The notes beneath the pieces are model-generated. The model was not told the DNA's origin. It searched no databases and worked only from the letters and a program-made list of their open reading frames with translations. Of a DNA stretch of 41,471 nt, positions 8,172 through 17,087 are shown in pieces (within the stretch, counting starts at the first letter, position 1; each line of letters starts with the position of its first letter). Origin of the DNA: Clostridia bacterium (GTDB lineage: Bacteria; Bacillota; Clostridia; Lachnospirales; Anaerotignaceae); contig RZZU01000022.1 in assembly GCA_009929735.1 (NCBI GenBank), positions 1 to 41,471 on the forward strand, written 5' to 3'. Both the position numbers and the translations under genes were made by a program.

Positions 8172-9587
8172 CTATTCCTCTGCCAGCTTTAATGAAAATA
8201 CAAAGGTGCTGCCATCCCCCTCCACGCTTTTCACGGTAATTGCCTCATTGTGTGCCTGAATAAATTCTCTTACAATTGCAAGCCCAATTCCGCTTCCTTC
8301 CATATCTTGATTTCGGGTTCTGTCCGCCTTATAAAACCGATCAAAAATATATTTTTGGTCTTCTTGGCTAATTCCAACACCATGATCCTTTATGGAAACC
8401 AATACCTTTTTCCGCTCCGTTTTTGTGGTTTCCACCTCTATCAAACCGCCAACAGGAGAAAATTTTACCGCATTGCTCAATAAATTTTGAATCACTCGGG
8501 AAATTTTGTCAATATCCCCATGCACCAGCGTGACTTGATCTGCAAAAATCGCCTTGATTACTGCATTTTTGTCATTTAACTGTGGCTCCAGCAAATTAAT
8601 ATTATCTCGAATCAGTTCATTTAAATCAAAATCCGATTCATCCAAAATGATTTTACTGCTCTCGGCTCTGCTTAATTCAACAATTCCCTCTGTTAAGCGG
8701 GAAAGCCGCAGGGTTTCTTCCAATACAATTTGCAAATATTTCTGCTGCTTTTCTATGGGTACCGTACCATCCAGCATTGCTGTCAAAAAACCTTGCATAG
8801 AAGTTAGCGGCGAACGCAAATCATGAGATACATTTGCAATAAAATCCCGTCGTGTCATATCATTGTTTTGCAGGCTTTCTGCCATATAGTTAAAACTTTT
8901 CCCCAGTTCTCCCATCTCATCATGGCTTGTGATTTCTACCCTGTGTTCAAAATTTCCACTGGCAATCACCTTCGCCGCTTCATTCATTTCTTTAATCGGA
9001 CGGGTCATTTTTTTTGAGGTTATATAGCTGACAGCAACAGCAAACAGGAAAACAACAAAAATACTCGCAGCCCCCACCTGATACATTTGAGATAGCGATT
9101 GCTCCATTTCCGGCATGGAACGGCACATAAAAATACCAGACATTTCTCCTACGGAAAGCGGATACCCAACCACCAAAGTGGGAACATCAAATAAAGCAGT
9201 CGCCTTGGTTACCAACGAAACGATGTTTCCTTCCTTTACCCCATCAACCAACTCTTGATAAGCAAAGGATTGTCCAATCATCATTTCGTCAAGCCCGGGT
9301 GATGCCAAAACAACAACGCCATCCTCATTCACCATTAAAATCCCAGCACCCATATACTCTTCCAAAACCTGGAGCTCATAGCTCAAATTGCTTAAATTTC
9401 CCGTTCTGTAAGCATTAGAAAAGGCAGTCGAGACCTTTCGACCCTGTTGTATCAGCTCGTTTCGCTTTTCTTTCATATAGTGCTGCGTATATACAACAGA
9501 AAGAATTCCACCTAATACCAGTACACAAATTACAATGGTACCAATGTATTGCAGCATAAGTTTTTTTACAATTGACTCTTTCCGCAT
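8172..9587 (-). CDS. Two-component sensor histidine kinase with HAMP domain
   Basis: Membrane kinase of 471 residues. Membrane spans are at about 12-33 and 172-190, flanking an extracytoplasmic sensor domain of about 135 residues. A HAMP linker (about 190-245) follows. The HisKA motif NVSHDLRSPLTSMQGF places the phospho-acceptor at His255. The ATPase domain has NLLSNAVKFSP, DHGVGI, FDRFYKADRTR and GSGIGLAIV. ATG 9587 lies seven bases after GGAGG; an upstream in-frame ATG at 9623 lacks a ribosome site. The likely partner regulator is at 10222-10908 on the same strand, but an opposite-strand gene lies between them. The signal sensed is unknown. Confidence 0.88.
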   Translation of the reverse strand: MRKESIVKKLMLQYIGTIVICVLVLGGILSVVYTQHYMKEKRNELIQQGRKVSTAFSNAYRTGNLSNLSYELQVLEEYMGAGILMVNEDGVVVLASPGLDEMMIGQSFAYQELVDGVKEGNIVSLVTKATALFDVPTLVVGYPLSVGEMSGIFMCRSMPEMEQSLSQMYQVGAASIFVVFLFAVAVSYITSKKMTRPIKEMNEAAKVIASGNFEHRVEITSHDEMGELGKSFNYMAESLQNNDMTRRDFIANVSHDLRSPLTSMQGFLTAMLDGTVPIEKQQKYLQIVLEETLRLSRLTEGIVELSRAESSKIILDESDFDLNELIRDNINLLEPQLNDKNAVIKAIFADQVTLVHGDIDKISRVIQNLLSNAVKFSPVGGLIEVETTKTERKKVLVSIKDHGVGISQEDQKYIFDRFYKADRTRNQDMEGSGIGLAIVREFIQAHNEAITVKSVEGDGSTFVFSLKLAEE

Positions 9588-9617
9588 TATTTTACCTCCA
9601 AAAATACACAAAAAAAC

Positions 9618-9645
9618 TTCCAAATTTTCAGAATAATGTTATAAT
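9618..9645 (+). promoter_or_regulatory. Promoter of the small membrane protein gene
   Basis: A consensus -10 TATAAT (9640-9645) with a weak TTCCAA (9618-9623) 16 bp upstream. A start near 9652 would place the ATGs at 9652 and 9661 at or just after the 5' end, which argues for translation from ATG 9700. Confidence 0.5.
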
Positions 9646-9699
9646 AAATAGATGTATTCCATGAAGAAAGGAGATAACGGTATAACCGTTTACAATCCC

Positions 9700-10056
9700 A
9701 TGAATAAAAACACAAGCAAAGCACCAAATTCGAAAAAAAGAAAAATCTCTACCACAGATATTATTTTAATATGTTTGGGGATTTTTGTTTTAGTCAGAAC
9801 TCCATGGTCAAATATGAATAGCTTTTATTATCTGATTTTTTTCCTCTATATTTTCTGTATCATGATGCGCATTACAAATATGAGAAAACTGAATGCCAAA
9901 AAGGCTGAAATGCAGCAGAAAGAGGCCGAGGCTGAAATTCTTGCCCTTGAAGAAAAGAGCAATGCAGAGCTTTCTGCCGCAGAAGATGCCAATGAGGCTG
10001 AACAAGCATCCGCTGTACAAGAAAACGATGACACTGAAAAAGATACGCAGTCATAA
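9700..10056 (+). CDS. Small two-span membrane protein with charged C-terminal coil
   Basis: No recognised family. From ATG 9700 the product has 118 residues: a basic N-terminus, two hydrophobic segments (about 21-35 and 42-58), and a cytoplasmic tail rich in Glu, Ala and Lys that looks like a coiled coil ending in acidic residues. In-frame ATGs at 9652 and 9661 are alternatives. The AGAAAGGAGAT ribosome site (9664-9674) lies downstream of both and 26 bases before 9700, with a perfect AACGGT/ACCGTT hairpin filling the gap. It is transcribed against the flanking two-component genes and ends in its own strong terminator. Function unknown; an accessory to the kinase is only a guess. Confidence 0.65.
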   Translation: MNKNTSKAPNSKKRKISTTDIILICLGIFVLVRTPWSNMNSFYYLIFFLYIFCIMMRITNMRKLNAKKAEMQQKEAEAEILALEEKSNAELSAAEDANEAEQASAVQENDDTEKDTQS

Positions 10057-10095
10057 AAGCTTAAAAATTTGGTTCAAAATTACGATTTGTATGTA

Positions 10096-10130
10096 AGACG
10101 GCTGTGATAATCAGCCGTCTTTTTTCTTTT
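10096..10130 (+). terminator. Strong Rho-independent terminator
   Basis: AGACGGCTG (10096-10104) and CAGCCGTCT (10112-10120) form a perfect 9-bp stem, followed by TTTTTTCTTTT. It ends the plus-strand gene at 9700-10056 and has no T-run on the minus strand. Confidence 0.9.
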
Positions 10131-10221
10131 ACGTGGCACTGTGAAGAAATTTCATTCCTCAAAAGACTTGGAGCGTTTCGGCAATTTCTTTTTGTATCAC
10201 CAAAAGACCTTATCCCTAAAA

Positions 10222-10908
10222 TCACTTCTGACCAAATTTATATCCCACGCTCCAAACGGTCAAAATACCCCATTCGTCCTCCTGATTCAGCTTTTCCCGA
10301 ATACGCTTCACATGAACATCAACCGTTCTTGTATCACCAATATACTCATAGCCCCAAATTTGGTCTAAAAGCTGTTCTCTTGTAAATACACGGTTGGGAT
10401 GCTCTGCCAAATAGTATAACAGCTCAAATTCCTTCGGTGGAAACTCTAAGCTCTTCCCATAATAGCTCACTGAGTAATTGGAAATATTGATTTCCAAATT
10501 GGGATAGCGCAAAACATTGGCTTCTCCGGGCTGCTTTGGTTCATATCGTCGCAAAACCGCTTTCACCCTTGCCACTAACTCTTTGGTATCAAAGGGCTTA
10601 ACCATGTAGTCATCCGCCCCAAGCTCCAATCCAAGCACCTTATCAAAGGTTTCTCCTTTTGCCGTCAGCATAATAATGGGAACATTGCTTGACTTGCGAA
10701 TTTCGGCACATACCTGATACCCATCCAAACCGGGAAGCATCAAATCCAAAACAACCAGATCCGGCTTGCTTGCCGCCACTTCCCTTAATGCCTCTCTGCC
10801 GTCATATGCCTCCTTGGTGTCGTAGCCTTCCTTCTCCAAATAAAGAGAAATCAGCTCCGCAATATGCCTGTCATCATCAACAATCAATATTTTCTGTTTT
10901 GCGCTCAT
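10222..10908 (-). CDS. OmpR-family response regulator
   Basis: Transcription regulator of 228 residues. The receiver domain has ILIVDDDRH, the phosphorylated Asp55 in LVVLDLMLPGLDG, Thr82, and Lys104 in DDYMVKPFDTKE. The winged-helix domain has RTVDVHVKRIREKLN near the C-terminus. ATG 10908 follows GGAGGGGGG. It starts 24 bases below mutS2 and may be cotranscribed with it. It probably works with the kinase at 8172-9587, from which it is separated by the plus-strand gene. It resembles YycF/PhoP-type regulators in general, but the target genes cannot be named. Confidence 0.9.
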   Translation of the reverse strand: MSAKQKILIVDDDRHIAELISLYLEKEGYDTKEAYDGREALREVAASKPDLVVLDLMLPGLDGYQVCAEIRKSSNVPIIMLTAKGETFDKVLGLELGADDYMVKPFDTKELVARVKAVLRRYEPKQPGEANVLRYPNLEINISNYSVSYYGKSLEFPPKEFELLYYLAEHPNRVFTREQLLDQIWGYEYIGDTRTVDVHVKRIREKLNQEDEWGILTVWSVGYKFGQK

Positions 10909-10932
10909 GAAAATCCCCCCTCCGTCAATGGT

Positions 10933-13305
10933 CTACTTCAATTCCACCACGGTAACGCCTGCTTCACCCTCACCATATACCCCCGGTCTTTGGGATTTTA
11001 CATGGGAATTTGACCTTAAAAAGCTTTGCACTGCCGTACGCAAGGCTCCCGTACCCTTACCGTGAATAATCACTATCTGCTTTAAACCTGATAAATAAGC
11101 ATCATCAATATACTTGTCTATGTTTGCCAACGCTTCATCCACCAGCTGTCCCCTGCAATCAATTTCCGCCGAAATAAATTGGCTCTTGGAAATCTTTGCC
11201 CTCGGGGCTGCTTGCTTTTGCTTCTTTTCCATAGGCTGCGGTGTATCATCCAGCATCAGCTCTGCCAAAGGAATTTTTGCCTTCATGCTCCCCATTTGCA
11301 CCATGACTTCCTTATTTTTATCCGGCGGCGTAAGCACTTTGCCGTTTTGGTCGAAGGAAATCACATAAACCTTATCTCCGGTTTTTAAGTTTTCAGGTGC
11401 TTTATGGTTTGGCTTTACCTTGGTGGACTTTAAAAAATCCTCTTGCACAGAAGATAGCTTTTCCTTCAGCTTCGCTCTGTTTTCAATCAGCTTTTGCTGA
11501 TTTCCTTTTTCCTTAGCCTGACGGTTCATTTCTTTAATAATGCTGTCCGCATCTTCCTTTGCCTGTGCATAAATCAGCTTTGCTTCTTCCCTTGCCTTGA
11601 GCAATATTTTTTCCTTCTGCTCTCTGGTTTTTTCTTTTTGCAGCTCAACCTCAAGCTTTAGACTTTCCGCTTCTTTGCGATACTGTTCTGCCCGTTCCTG
11701 CTCAAACGATACTGATTTTTTGCTGATTTCCAAATCGGTAATAACATCCTCAAACCTAGCCTCATCTTGACTGATAAACTCTTTTGCGCTCTCTAAAATA
11801 TATTCCTGCAAGCCCAACCTCTTGGAAATTGCAAAGGCATTGCTTTTACCAGGAATCCCAATGAGCAAACGATAGGTAGGGCGTAATGTTTCTACATCAA
11901 ATTCACAAGACGCATTTTCAACCCCCGCAGTGGAAAGGGCGTAAACCTTAAGTTCACTGTAATGGGTGGTTACCGCCGTACGAATTTTTCTTTCTTTTAA
12001 AGCCTGAATAATGGCAATGGCAAGAGCAGCACCTTCGGTAGGATCGGTACCCGCCCCCAATTCATCAAAAAGAACCAGCGAGTTATCGGTTACTTCCTCC
12101 ATAATCCTTACAATTTTGGTCATGTGGGAAGAAAAGGTGCTTAAGCTTTGCTCAATACTCTGCTCATCCCCAATATCCGCAAACACCTTGTCAAAAATGG
12201 CTAATTGAGAATGGTCAAAGGCGGGGATATGCAGCCCTGCCTGTCCCATCAGCGTAAAAAGCCCAAGTGTCTTTAAGGCAACCGTCTTACCACCCGTATT
12301 TGGCCCTGTAATCAATAACGTCGTAAAATCCTTGCCCAAATAAATATTGATCGGCACAACAGCCTTTGCATCCAATAGAGGGTGTCTTGCCTTTGTAATA
12401 TTAATATACCCCTTGGTGTTAAATAAAGGCTGGGTTCCTCCCATGGAAATAGACAAAGCACCTTTTGCAAAAATAAAATCCATTTGCGCCAAAAGTTCCA
12501 AATTTGCTTCCAAAATCATCGTGTTCTCTGAAACCAAGCGTGACAGCTCCACCAAAATCTTGCGAATTTCTTCTTTTTCCTTCGCCTGTAATTCCTTAAT
12601 TTTATTGTTCAGCTGAATCACGCTTAAAGGCTCCATAAACAGCGTAGCACCTGTGTTGGATTGATCATGAATCATCCCAGGGAAGGTGTTTCTGTACTCA
12701 CTTTTTATTGGGACACAATAGCGGTCGTTTCGAATGGTTATTACAAAATCCTGTAACATATTTCTGTATGCTGAGGAAGAAATGACGCCATTCAAATGAT
12801 CTCTCACCTTTTCATTGGATACCTTTATCTCCTTACGTATATTTCGCAGCTCACTGCTTGCATCATCTGAAATTTCCGTTTCGGACAAAATGCAACGGCT
12901 GATTTCATTTTCCAAGGAAGGAAGCGGCGCCAACAGTTCAAAATATTCGTCCATCCGCTCATAGGCTTCCGCCTTGTTTTCATGCTTACCATAATTTTTT
13001 ATTTTGCGGCACACATAAAGAAACTCGCCAATTCCCATCAACTCGGAAATAGAAAGATCTCCTGCCATGCCTGCACGTTTTAACTGCGGCCTGATTTCCC
13101 GAAAACCGCCGAAGGATGGCGTTCCTTTTCGCAAAATCATATTCGCCGCTTCCGTTGTTTCTTGCTGCCAAAGGGCAATATCACTCATAACGGTTGCAGG
13201 ATACAATGCTCCCGCACGCTCCTTTGCCATGGGCGAAACAGCAAATCCCACTAACTTTTCAATTATTTTATCATACTCCAATGTATGCAATGCTTTATTA
13301 TTCAT
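10933..13305 (-). CDS. mutS2: Endonuclease/ribosome-collision factor MutS2
   Basis: MutS-family ATPase of 790 residues, the normal length. It lacks the mismatch-recognition domain. Order: core and clamp helices, Walker A GPNTGGKT (334-341), Walker B VLFDELGAGTDP, THYSELK, a Glu/Lys-rich coiled coil (about 520-625), and a C-terminal Smr domain from about 715 with IDCRGQ and IIHGKGTGAL. In Bacillus, MutS2 splits collided ribosomes; an anti-recombination role has also been described. ATG 13305 follows GAGGGATTAAG. The gene is followed closely by the response regulator. Confidence 0.95.
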   Translation of the reverse strand: MNNKALHTLEYDKIIEKLVGFAVSPMAKERAGALYPATVMSDIALWQQETTEAANMILRKGTPSFGGFREIRPQLKRAGMAGDLSISELMGIGEFLYVCRKIKNYGKHENKAEAYERMDEYFELLAPLPSLENEISRCILSETEISDDASSELRNIRKEIKVSNEKVRDHLNGVISSSAYRNMLQDFVITIRNDRYCVPIKSEYRNTFPGMIHDQSNTGATLFMEPLSVIQLNNKIKELQAKEKEEIRKILVELSRLVSENTMILEANLELLAQMDFIFAKGALSISMGGTQPLFNTKGYINITKARHPLLDAKAVVPINIYLGKDFTTLLITGPNTGGKTVALKTLGLFTLMGQAGLHIPAFDHSQLAIFDKVFADIGDEQSIEQSLSTFSSHMTKIVRIMEEVTDNSLVLFDELGAGTDPTEGAALAIAIIQALKERKIRTAVTTHYSELKVYALSTAGVENASCEFDVETLRPTYRLLIGIPGKSNAFAISKRLGLQEYILESAKEFISQDEARFEDVITDLEISKKSVSFEQERAEQYRKEAESLKLEVELQKEKTREQKEKILLKAREEAKLIYAQAKEDADSIIKEMNRQAKEKGNQQKLIENRAKLKEKLSSVQEDFLKSTKVKPNHKAPENLKTGDKVYVISFDQNGKVLTPPDKNKEVMVQMGSMKAKIPLAELMLDDTPQPMEKKQKQAAPRAKISKSQFISAEIDCRGQLVDEALANIDKYIDDAYLSGLKQIVIIHGKGTGALRTAVQSFLRSNSHVKSQRPGVYGEGEAGVTVVELK

Positions 13306-13446
13306 CTTAATCCCTCATTCATTTCGTAACGAATAGCTTTATTATATGCTTTATTCTTAAGTATACCATAAATAAAAAAAAGCAAATAGCATTCGTTGCA
13401 AAAAATTTACTTTTGTAAGGTTCCAGGGAACACGCACCCTTTTTAC

Positions 13447-13483
13447 ACAAATTAAAGAGAGCATCAACAAAGTTGATACTCTC
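13447..13483 (-). terminator. Terminator at the end of the fbp 3' UTR
   Basis: On the minus strand GAGAGTATCAAC pairs with GTTGATGCTCTC around TTT; the one mismatch on the plus strand becomes a G-U pair in minus RNA. A short run, TTTAATTTG, follows. It lies between fbp and mutS2, after the hairpin mosaic B, and would give fbp mRNA a 3' UTR of about 390 nt. Confidence 0.65.
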
Positions 13484-13509
13484 AGACTGTCGAAAAATCT
13501 TGGGCGCCA

Positions 13510-13830
13510 CCCTCTCACTGCCCAAGATAGGGCAGACGGCGGAGCCGGCTTTTGCGGAGCAAAAGTGATGACCACCCGCTTGCTTTTTGTAAAAAGTAAG
13601 AGCAAAAACTTATGTACAAACTGCATTTTCATGCGATTTATAACGAATCAAGGGTGCAATCGCAAAGAAGTGCCATCTGTCTGAAGGACAGCCTTGCAGA
13701 GCAAAGTGCTGATCCCTTTCGCTGCCCAAGACAGGGCACACGCCGAAAACGGCTTTTGCGTAGCAAAAGTGATTGACCAAACCCTTGTGAGTGTTTGAGG
13801 GCAAAGCCCTCAAGGCTTTGACTTTATCGG
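13510..13830. repeat. Hairpin-mosaic element B in the fbp 3' UTR
   Basis: About ten short palindromes sit almost end to end, including CTGCCC/GGGCAG, CTTTTGC/GCAAAAG (twice), CTTTTT/AAAAAG, CTGTC/GACAG, TTGC/GCAA, GCCG/CGGC and TTGAGGGC/GCCCTCAA. The block at 13510-13574 is repeated, diverged, at 13714-13779. The part from 13579 to 13829 matches element A (168-355) in order and orientation. Short open frames across it look like repeat translation, not genes. The rest of the 13306-13841 gap holds only the terminator at 13447-13483. Confidence 0.7.
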
Positions 13831-13841
13831 CGACCTTTTTT

Positions 13842-15827
13842 TTATTGCTCTTTGATTAAACCATTTGTATATGCATAGAGTAATTTTTCCAACTCATCAA
13901 TACTTTCCAATAGCTTTTTACCAATATCTGTATCCCTTACACGAATACGGTCTTGCGTATATTGCAATGCAACGGTAGACGAAAGAATATCTTTTTCCTC
14001 CGCAATTGCCACTTCCGTTGAAACGAAAGGCTCGTGAGAAACCAGTACCAAGCCATGGGAGTTGTAAATCAAGGTGTAGCCTGCAATCCCGGTAACCTTC
14101 TGATATGCCTTTGCAAACCCGCCGTCAATCACGAAAAGTCTACCCTTAGCTTTAATAGGGCTTTCCCCCTTCGAAACTTTGACAGGAACATGACCATTGA
14201 TAATATGGGAAGATTCGGGCTCAAGACCAAAAGCGGCTAATACCGTTTTGCAAACACTCTCTTCGTTTCGCAAAGAATAGTAGGGATTGCTGACCTCCTT
14301 ATGGGTTGTTTTATCATCAATAAAATACCGCTCAAAGGTTGTCATTTTTTTCTTGCCAAACAAAGGAGAATCCTCGCCGCACCATAAATACCAAATAATA
14401 TCCATGCACTCCCGTTTGTTTTCACTGTGAGGCTTGTTAAAATATCCTTCTCGAACCGTTCTTTCCACTTCATCCAAATATTCTTTGCCACTGTATTGTT
14501 TACCACGGAAAACTACGGTTTTCAATGTTCCATCTTCATTCATAGGTATACCGCCATGAAACAAAAGATTGGAATTAAAAATGGTGTACATACTGCCTTT
14601 GCTGTAAAGAACCCTCGTATGCTCTTGCAGCTTCTCGCTGTTTACAAAGGAGGATTTTACCTTGTCCATTACAAGCTGTTCCTCCGGAGTAAGCTTATAA
14701 GGATCCTTAGGGTCAACGGTGGGGAAATTGATATCATTCATCTGATATTCTTTTCCTTCTATCATAATCGTTCCCTTTTCAAAAAGGATCTTGTCCAATA
14801 GCAAACGATTATTCATCTGAAATTCAGGATGCCGCTTGATAATTTGCGCTTCCATTTTCCATTGCAATATGGAAATTGCTTTGTGCATCTTCGCAATCAT
14901 ATTAAAATCCTTATCGCTTAATTCTGTGGAAGCTTTTGGTGAAAACTGCGTACAAGGATCATCTGCATATTTTTCCATGGCAAAGGTTGCCAAAGGAATT
15001 AAATTGATTCCATAATCTTCTTCAATGGTATCCAGGTTGGCATATCTTGTCTGAATACGCAATACATTGCAAATTAATGCCTGACAGCCCGCTGCCGCTC
15101 CCATCCAAGCAATATCGTGATTCCCCCACTGAATATCCACAGAATGATATTTTGCCAAAATATCCATAATTTCCGCCGCATTGGGGCCTCTATCATAAAT
15201 ATCACCAATGATATGAAGCTGGTCAATGGATAATCTTTGAATTAGGTTTGACAAAGCAATAATAAAACGATCCGCCTGATCCAAATCAATAATCGTACGG
15301 ATAATTTCGTTATAATACATTTCTTTATCACGGCCCACATTGTCCTCGTGAAGCAATTCTTCAATGATATAAGTAAATTCCTTGGGGAGTGCTTTTCTTA
15401 CTTTTGAACGTGTGTATTTTGAAGAAATCACTTTGCAAATACGAACCAGCCTATGTAGCGTGATTTTATACCAGTCGTTCAAGTCTTCTTCCCGTTCTGC
15501 CATCATTTCAAGCTTTTTTTCAGGATAATAAATTAATGTGGCCAAAGCTTTCTTTTCGCTTTCACGTAAGCTTGCACCAAAGATTGAGCTAATGTGGTTT
15601 TTAATAACCCCTGACGCATTTCGCAGAACATGACTAAAGGATTCCGCTTCTCCATGAATATCCGAAACAAAATGCTCTGTGCCTTTGGGTAAGTTTAAGA
15701 TTGCCTTAAGATTCATTACCTCTGTTGCTGCGCTATTGATATTTTTATACTGATTTGATAGTAATTTTAAATATTTCAATTCTTCTTTCGTAAAGGATCG
15801 GTCTGTCGAATACATTTTGCCCACCAT
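13842..15827 (-). CDS. fbp: Class III fructose-1,6-bisphosphatase
   Basis: Gluconeogenic enzyme converting fructose-1,6-bisphosphate to fructose-6-phosphate. At 661 residues it matches the long Firmicutes class III type (about 640-670). The metallophosphatase motifs are [29 protein letters not shown] and the later [25 protein letters not shown] and [14 protein letters not shown] are strongly family-specific. I use ATG 15827; a TTG three codons earlier and an ATG at 15815 are alternatives, since the ribosome site (GGAAAG) is weak. The gene stands alone between spacers; a TATAAT at 15857-15862 could be its -10 box. Confidence 0.96.
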   Translation of the reverse strand: MVGKMYSTDRSFTKEELKYLKLLSNQYKNINSAATEVMNLKAILNLPKGTEHFVSDIHGEAESFSHVLRNASGVIKNHISSIFGASLRESEKKALATLIYYPEKKLEMMAEREEDLNDWYKITLHRLVRICKVISSKYTRSKVRKALPKEFTYIIEELLHEDNVGRDKEMYYNEIIRTIIDLDQADRFIIALSNLIQRLSIDQLHIIGDIYDRGPNAAEIMDILAKYHSVDIQWGNHDIAWMGAAAGCQALICNVLRIQTRYANLDTIEEDYGINLIPLATFAMEKYADDPCTQFSPKASTELSDKDFNMIAKMHKAISILQWKMEAQIIKRHPEFQMNNRLLLDKILFEKGTIMIEGKEYQMNDINFPTVDPKDPYKLTPEEQLVMDKVKSSFVNSEKLQEHTRVLYSKGSMYTIFNSNLLFHGGIPMNEDGTLKTVVFRGKQYSGKEYLDEVERTVREGYFNKPHSENKRECMDIIWYLWCGEDSPLFGKKKMTTFERYFIDDKTTHKEVSNPYYSLRNEESVCKTVLAAFGLEPESSHIINGHVPVKVSKGESPIKAKGRLFVIDGGFAKAYQKVTGIAGYTLIYNSHGLVLVSHEPFVSTEVAIAEEKDILSSTVALQYTQDRIRVRDTDIGKKLLESIDELEKLLYAYTNGLIKEQ

Positions 15828-15856
15828 TCTTTCCAATTTAAAAATTGTCCTTTTTT

Positions 15857-15862
15857 ATTATA
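15857..15862 (-). promoter_or_regulatory. Possible -10 box for fbp
   Basis: TATAAT on the minus strand about 30 bases before the fbp start codon. No good -35 is visible at 16-18 bp, so only the -10 is reported. Confidence 0.35.
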
Positions 15863-15908
15863 GCAGAGGGCTTTTTCTTTTCCTAGCATTTTTAAAAATA
15901 TTTTTCAG

Positions 15909-15935
15909 AAAATGGGACATTTTTCGTCCCATTTT
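15909..15935. terminator. Perfect hairpin between fbp and the upstream membrane protein gene
   Basis: AAAATGGGAC (15909-15918) and GTCCCATTTT (15926-15935) form a 10-bp stem. TTTT is part of the 3' arm on both strands. It probably ends the minus-strand gene at 16118-16951. The remaining bases to 16117 show no gene. Confidence 0.55.
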
Positions 15936-16117
15936 GTTCGGTATTGACTCCACTATTCTGTGGCTGTTGCAACTTTTTTGACTGCTTGCTTCTTGACCTG
16001 AAACTAGTTCGTGCTTTCCATAAAGGAGGGCATGATCCGGCTAAGACATTTCCTTTAAAATAAGATATTTTTTCAAAGCGAAGGATTTTTCATCAATTTC
16101 AGAAAAAAGTCCCAATA

Positions 16118-16951
16118 TCACTCTTTTTCATCCTCATTAACTGTACTGCCTGATACATATGCAACGGAACCATATGTTTCCCCAAGAAGAAATGTCTCTC
16201 TGTTCATAAACAAAACTGTCATTGCAATATAACTAAAGCTGCCAGAAATATACGTCAGCACCGTGTATAAAATATCTGTCCCAATCTGCTGGGGCAAAAA
16301 CAAGTAAACGCCGCTGAATACCCAATTCCATCCTGCTGCAATAAAAGAAATCACGATCAGCAGCCCTATGGTTTTCCAAAACTTTCCTTTGGTCAATTTT
16401 TTACTGTATTCAAGGGCTTTCCAGCCTTTCTTCCCTCTTAGAGCAATCGCATATACATAAAAAGTCCAAATAATTCCAAGATATATGCCTGGGATAAAAA
16501 ACAATAAGCATCCTAAAAAAATCAAAATCATACCAGGAATTCCCGTTATAATGACACTCCAAAGACAATTTATCGCCTCTCCAATTGCCTCTTTTACATT
16601 CATCTGCTCACTGTATAAATGGCTTTTTGTTATCTTTGCAATTGCAATGACGCCAATCGGCTCTAAAAACAGCAATACAGCCATCTGCAGCAGATTGTTT
16701 TCAATAAAATTCAACATTACTGCAGTATATCCCGGTAAATTTTCCGTAATGACACCTGTATCCATAAAATTCTTTATGAGTACCAGGCTGTTGCTGAGCT
16801 TTTCCATAATCAGTGCATTTAAAATACTGATTGGGAAAAAAAACATGGCAACTACGACCATGATTGATTTTAAATTCTTTGTAAACAAGTGCATAGCAAT
16901 AGATAAAATTTCTATAACCTTCAACTCTTTTTTATTGATTGCTTCCAGCAT
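16118..16951 (-). CDS. Polytopic membrane protein, GPDPase-membrane-domain-like
   Basis: 277 residues with about six hydrophobic segments (roughly 29-48, 86-107, 133-152, 152-170, 194-219 and 227-249). The loop KGWKALEYSKKLTKGKFWK (176-194) between spans is typical of the membrane domain found with glycerophosphodiester phosphodiesterases and in related DUF families. The phosphodiesterase domain itself is absent, so no enzyme activity is claimed. ATG 16951 follows AAAGGGTG. It has its own promoter at 16988-17016 and is divergent from the SDR gene. Confidence 0.7.
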   Translation of the reverse strand: MLEAINKKELKVIEILSIAMHLFTKNLKSIMVVVAMFFFPISILNALIMEKLSNSLVLIKNFMDTGVITENLPGYTAVMLNFIENNLLQMAVLLFLEPIGVIAIAKITKSHLYSEQMNVKEAIGEAINCLWSVIITGIPGMILIFLGCLLFFIPGIYLGIIWTFYVYAIALRGKKGWKALEYSKKLTKGKFWKTIGLLIVISFIAAGWNWVFSGVYLFLPQQIGTDILYTVLTYISGSFSYIAMTVLFMNRETFLLGETYGSVAYVSGSTVNEDEKE

Positions 16952-16987
16952 ACTTTCACCCTTTCTGATAATAAAGACAATAGAATT

Positions 16988-17016
16988 AGTATACCTCATT
17001 CCCATAAAATTTCCAA
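16988..17016 (-). promoter_or_regulatory. Promoter of the 16118-16951 membrane protein
   Basis: Minus strand: TTGGAA (17011-17016), a 17-bp spacer and TATACT (16988-16993), 37 bases before the ATG. Confidence 0.65.
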
Positions 17017-17028
17017 CTGCTTTATGCC

Positions 17029-17057
17029 TTGTATTTCTTAAATTTTTCCGCTACAAT
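17029..17057 (+). promoter_or_regulatory. Promoter of the SDR-HAD gene pair
   Basis: Plus strand: TTGTAT (17029-17034), a 17-bp spacer and TACAAT (17052-17057), 30 bases before ATG 17088. It is back to back with the opposite promoter at 16988-17016. Confidence 0.65.
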
Positions 17058-17087
17058 AGTTAAAAAACATTAGAAAGCAGTGATTTC

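Noticed and set aside
13357..13813. Minus-strand open frames of 67-91 codons in the mutS2-fbp gap
   Set aside because: They are translations of the palindromic mosaic with no ribosome sites; the same kind of frame appears wherever such repeats occur.
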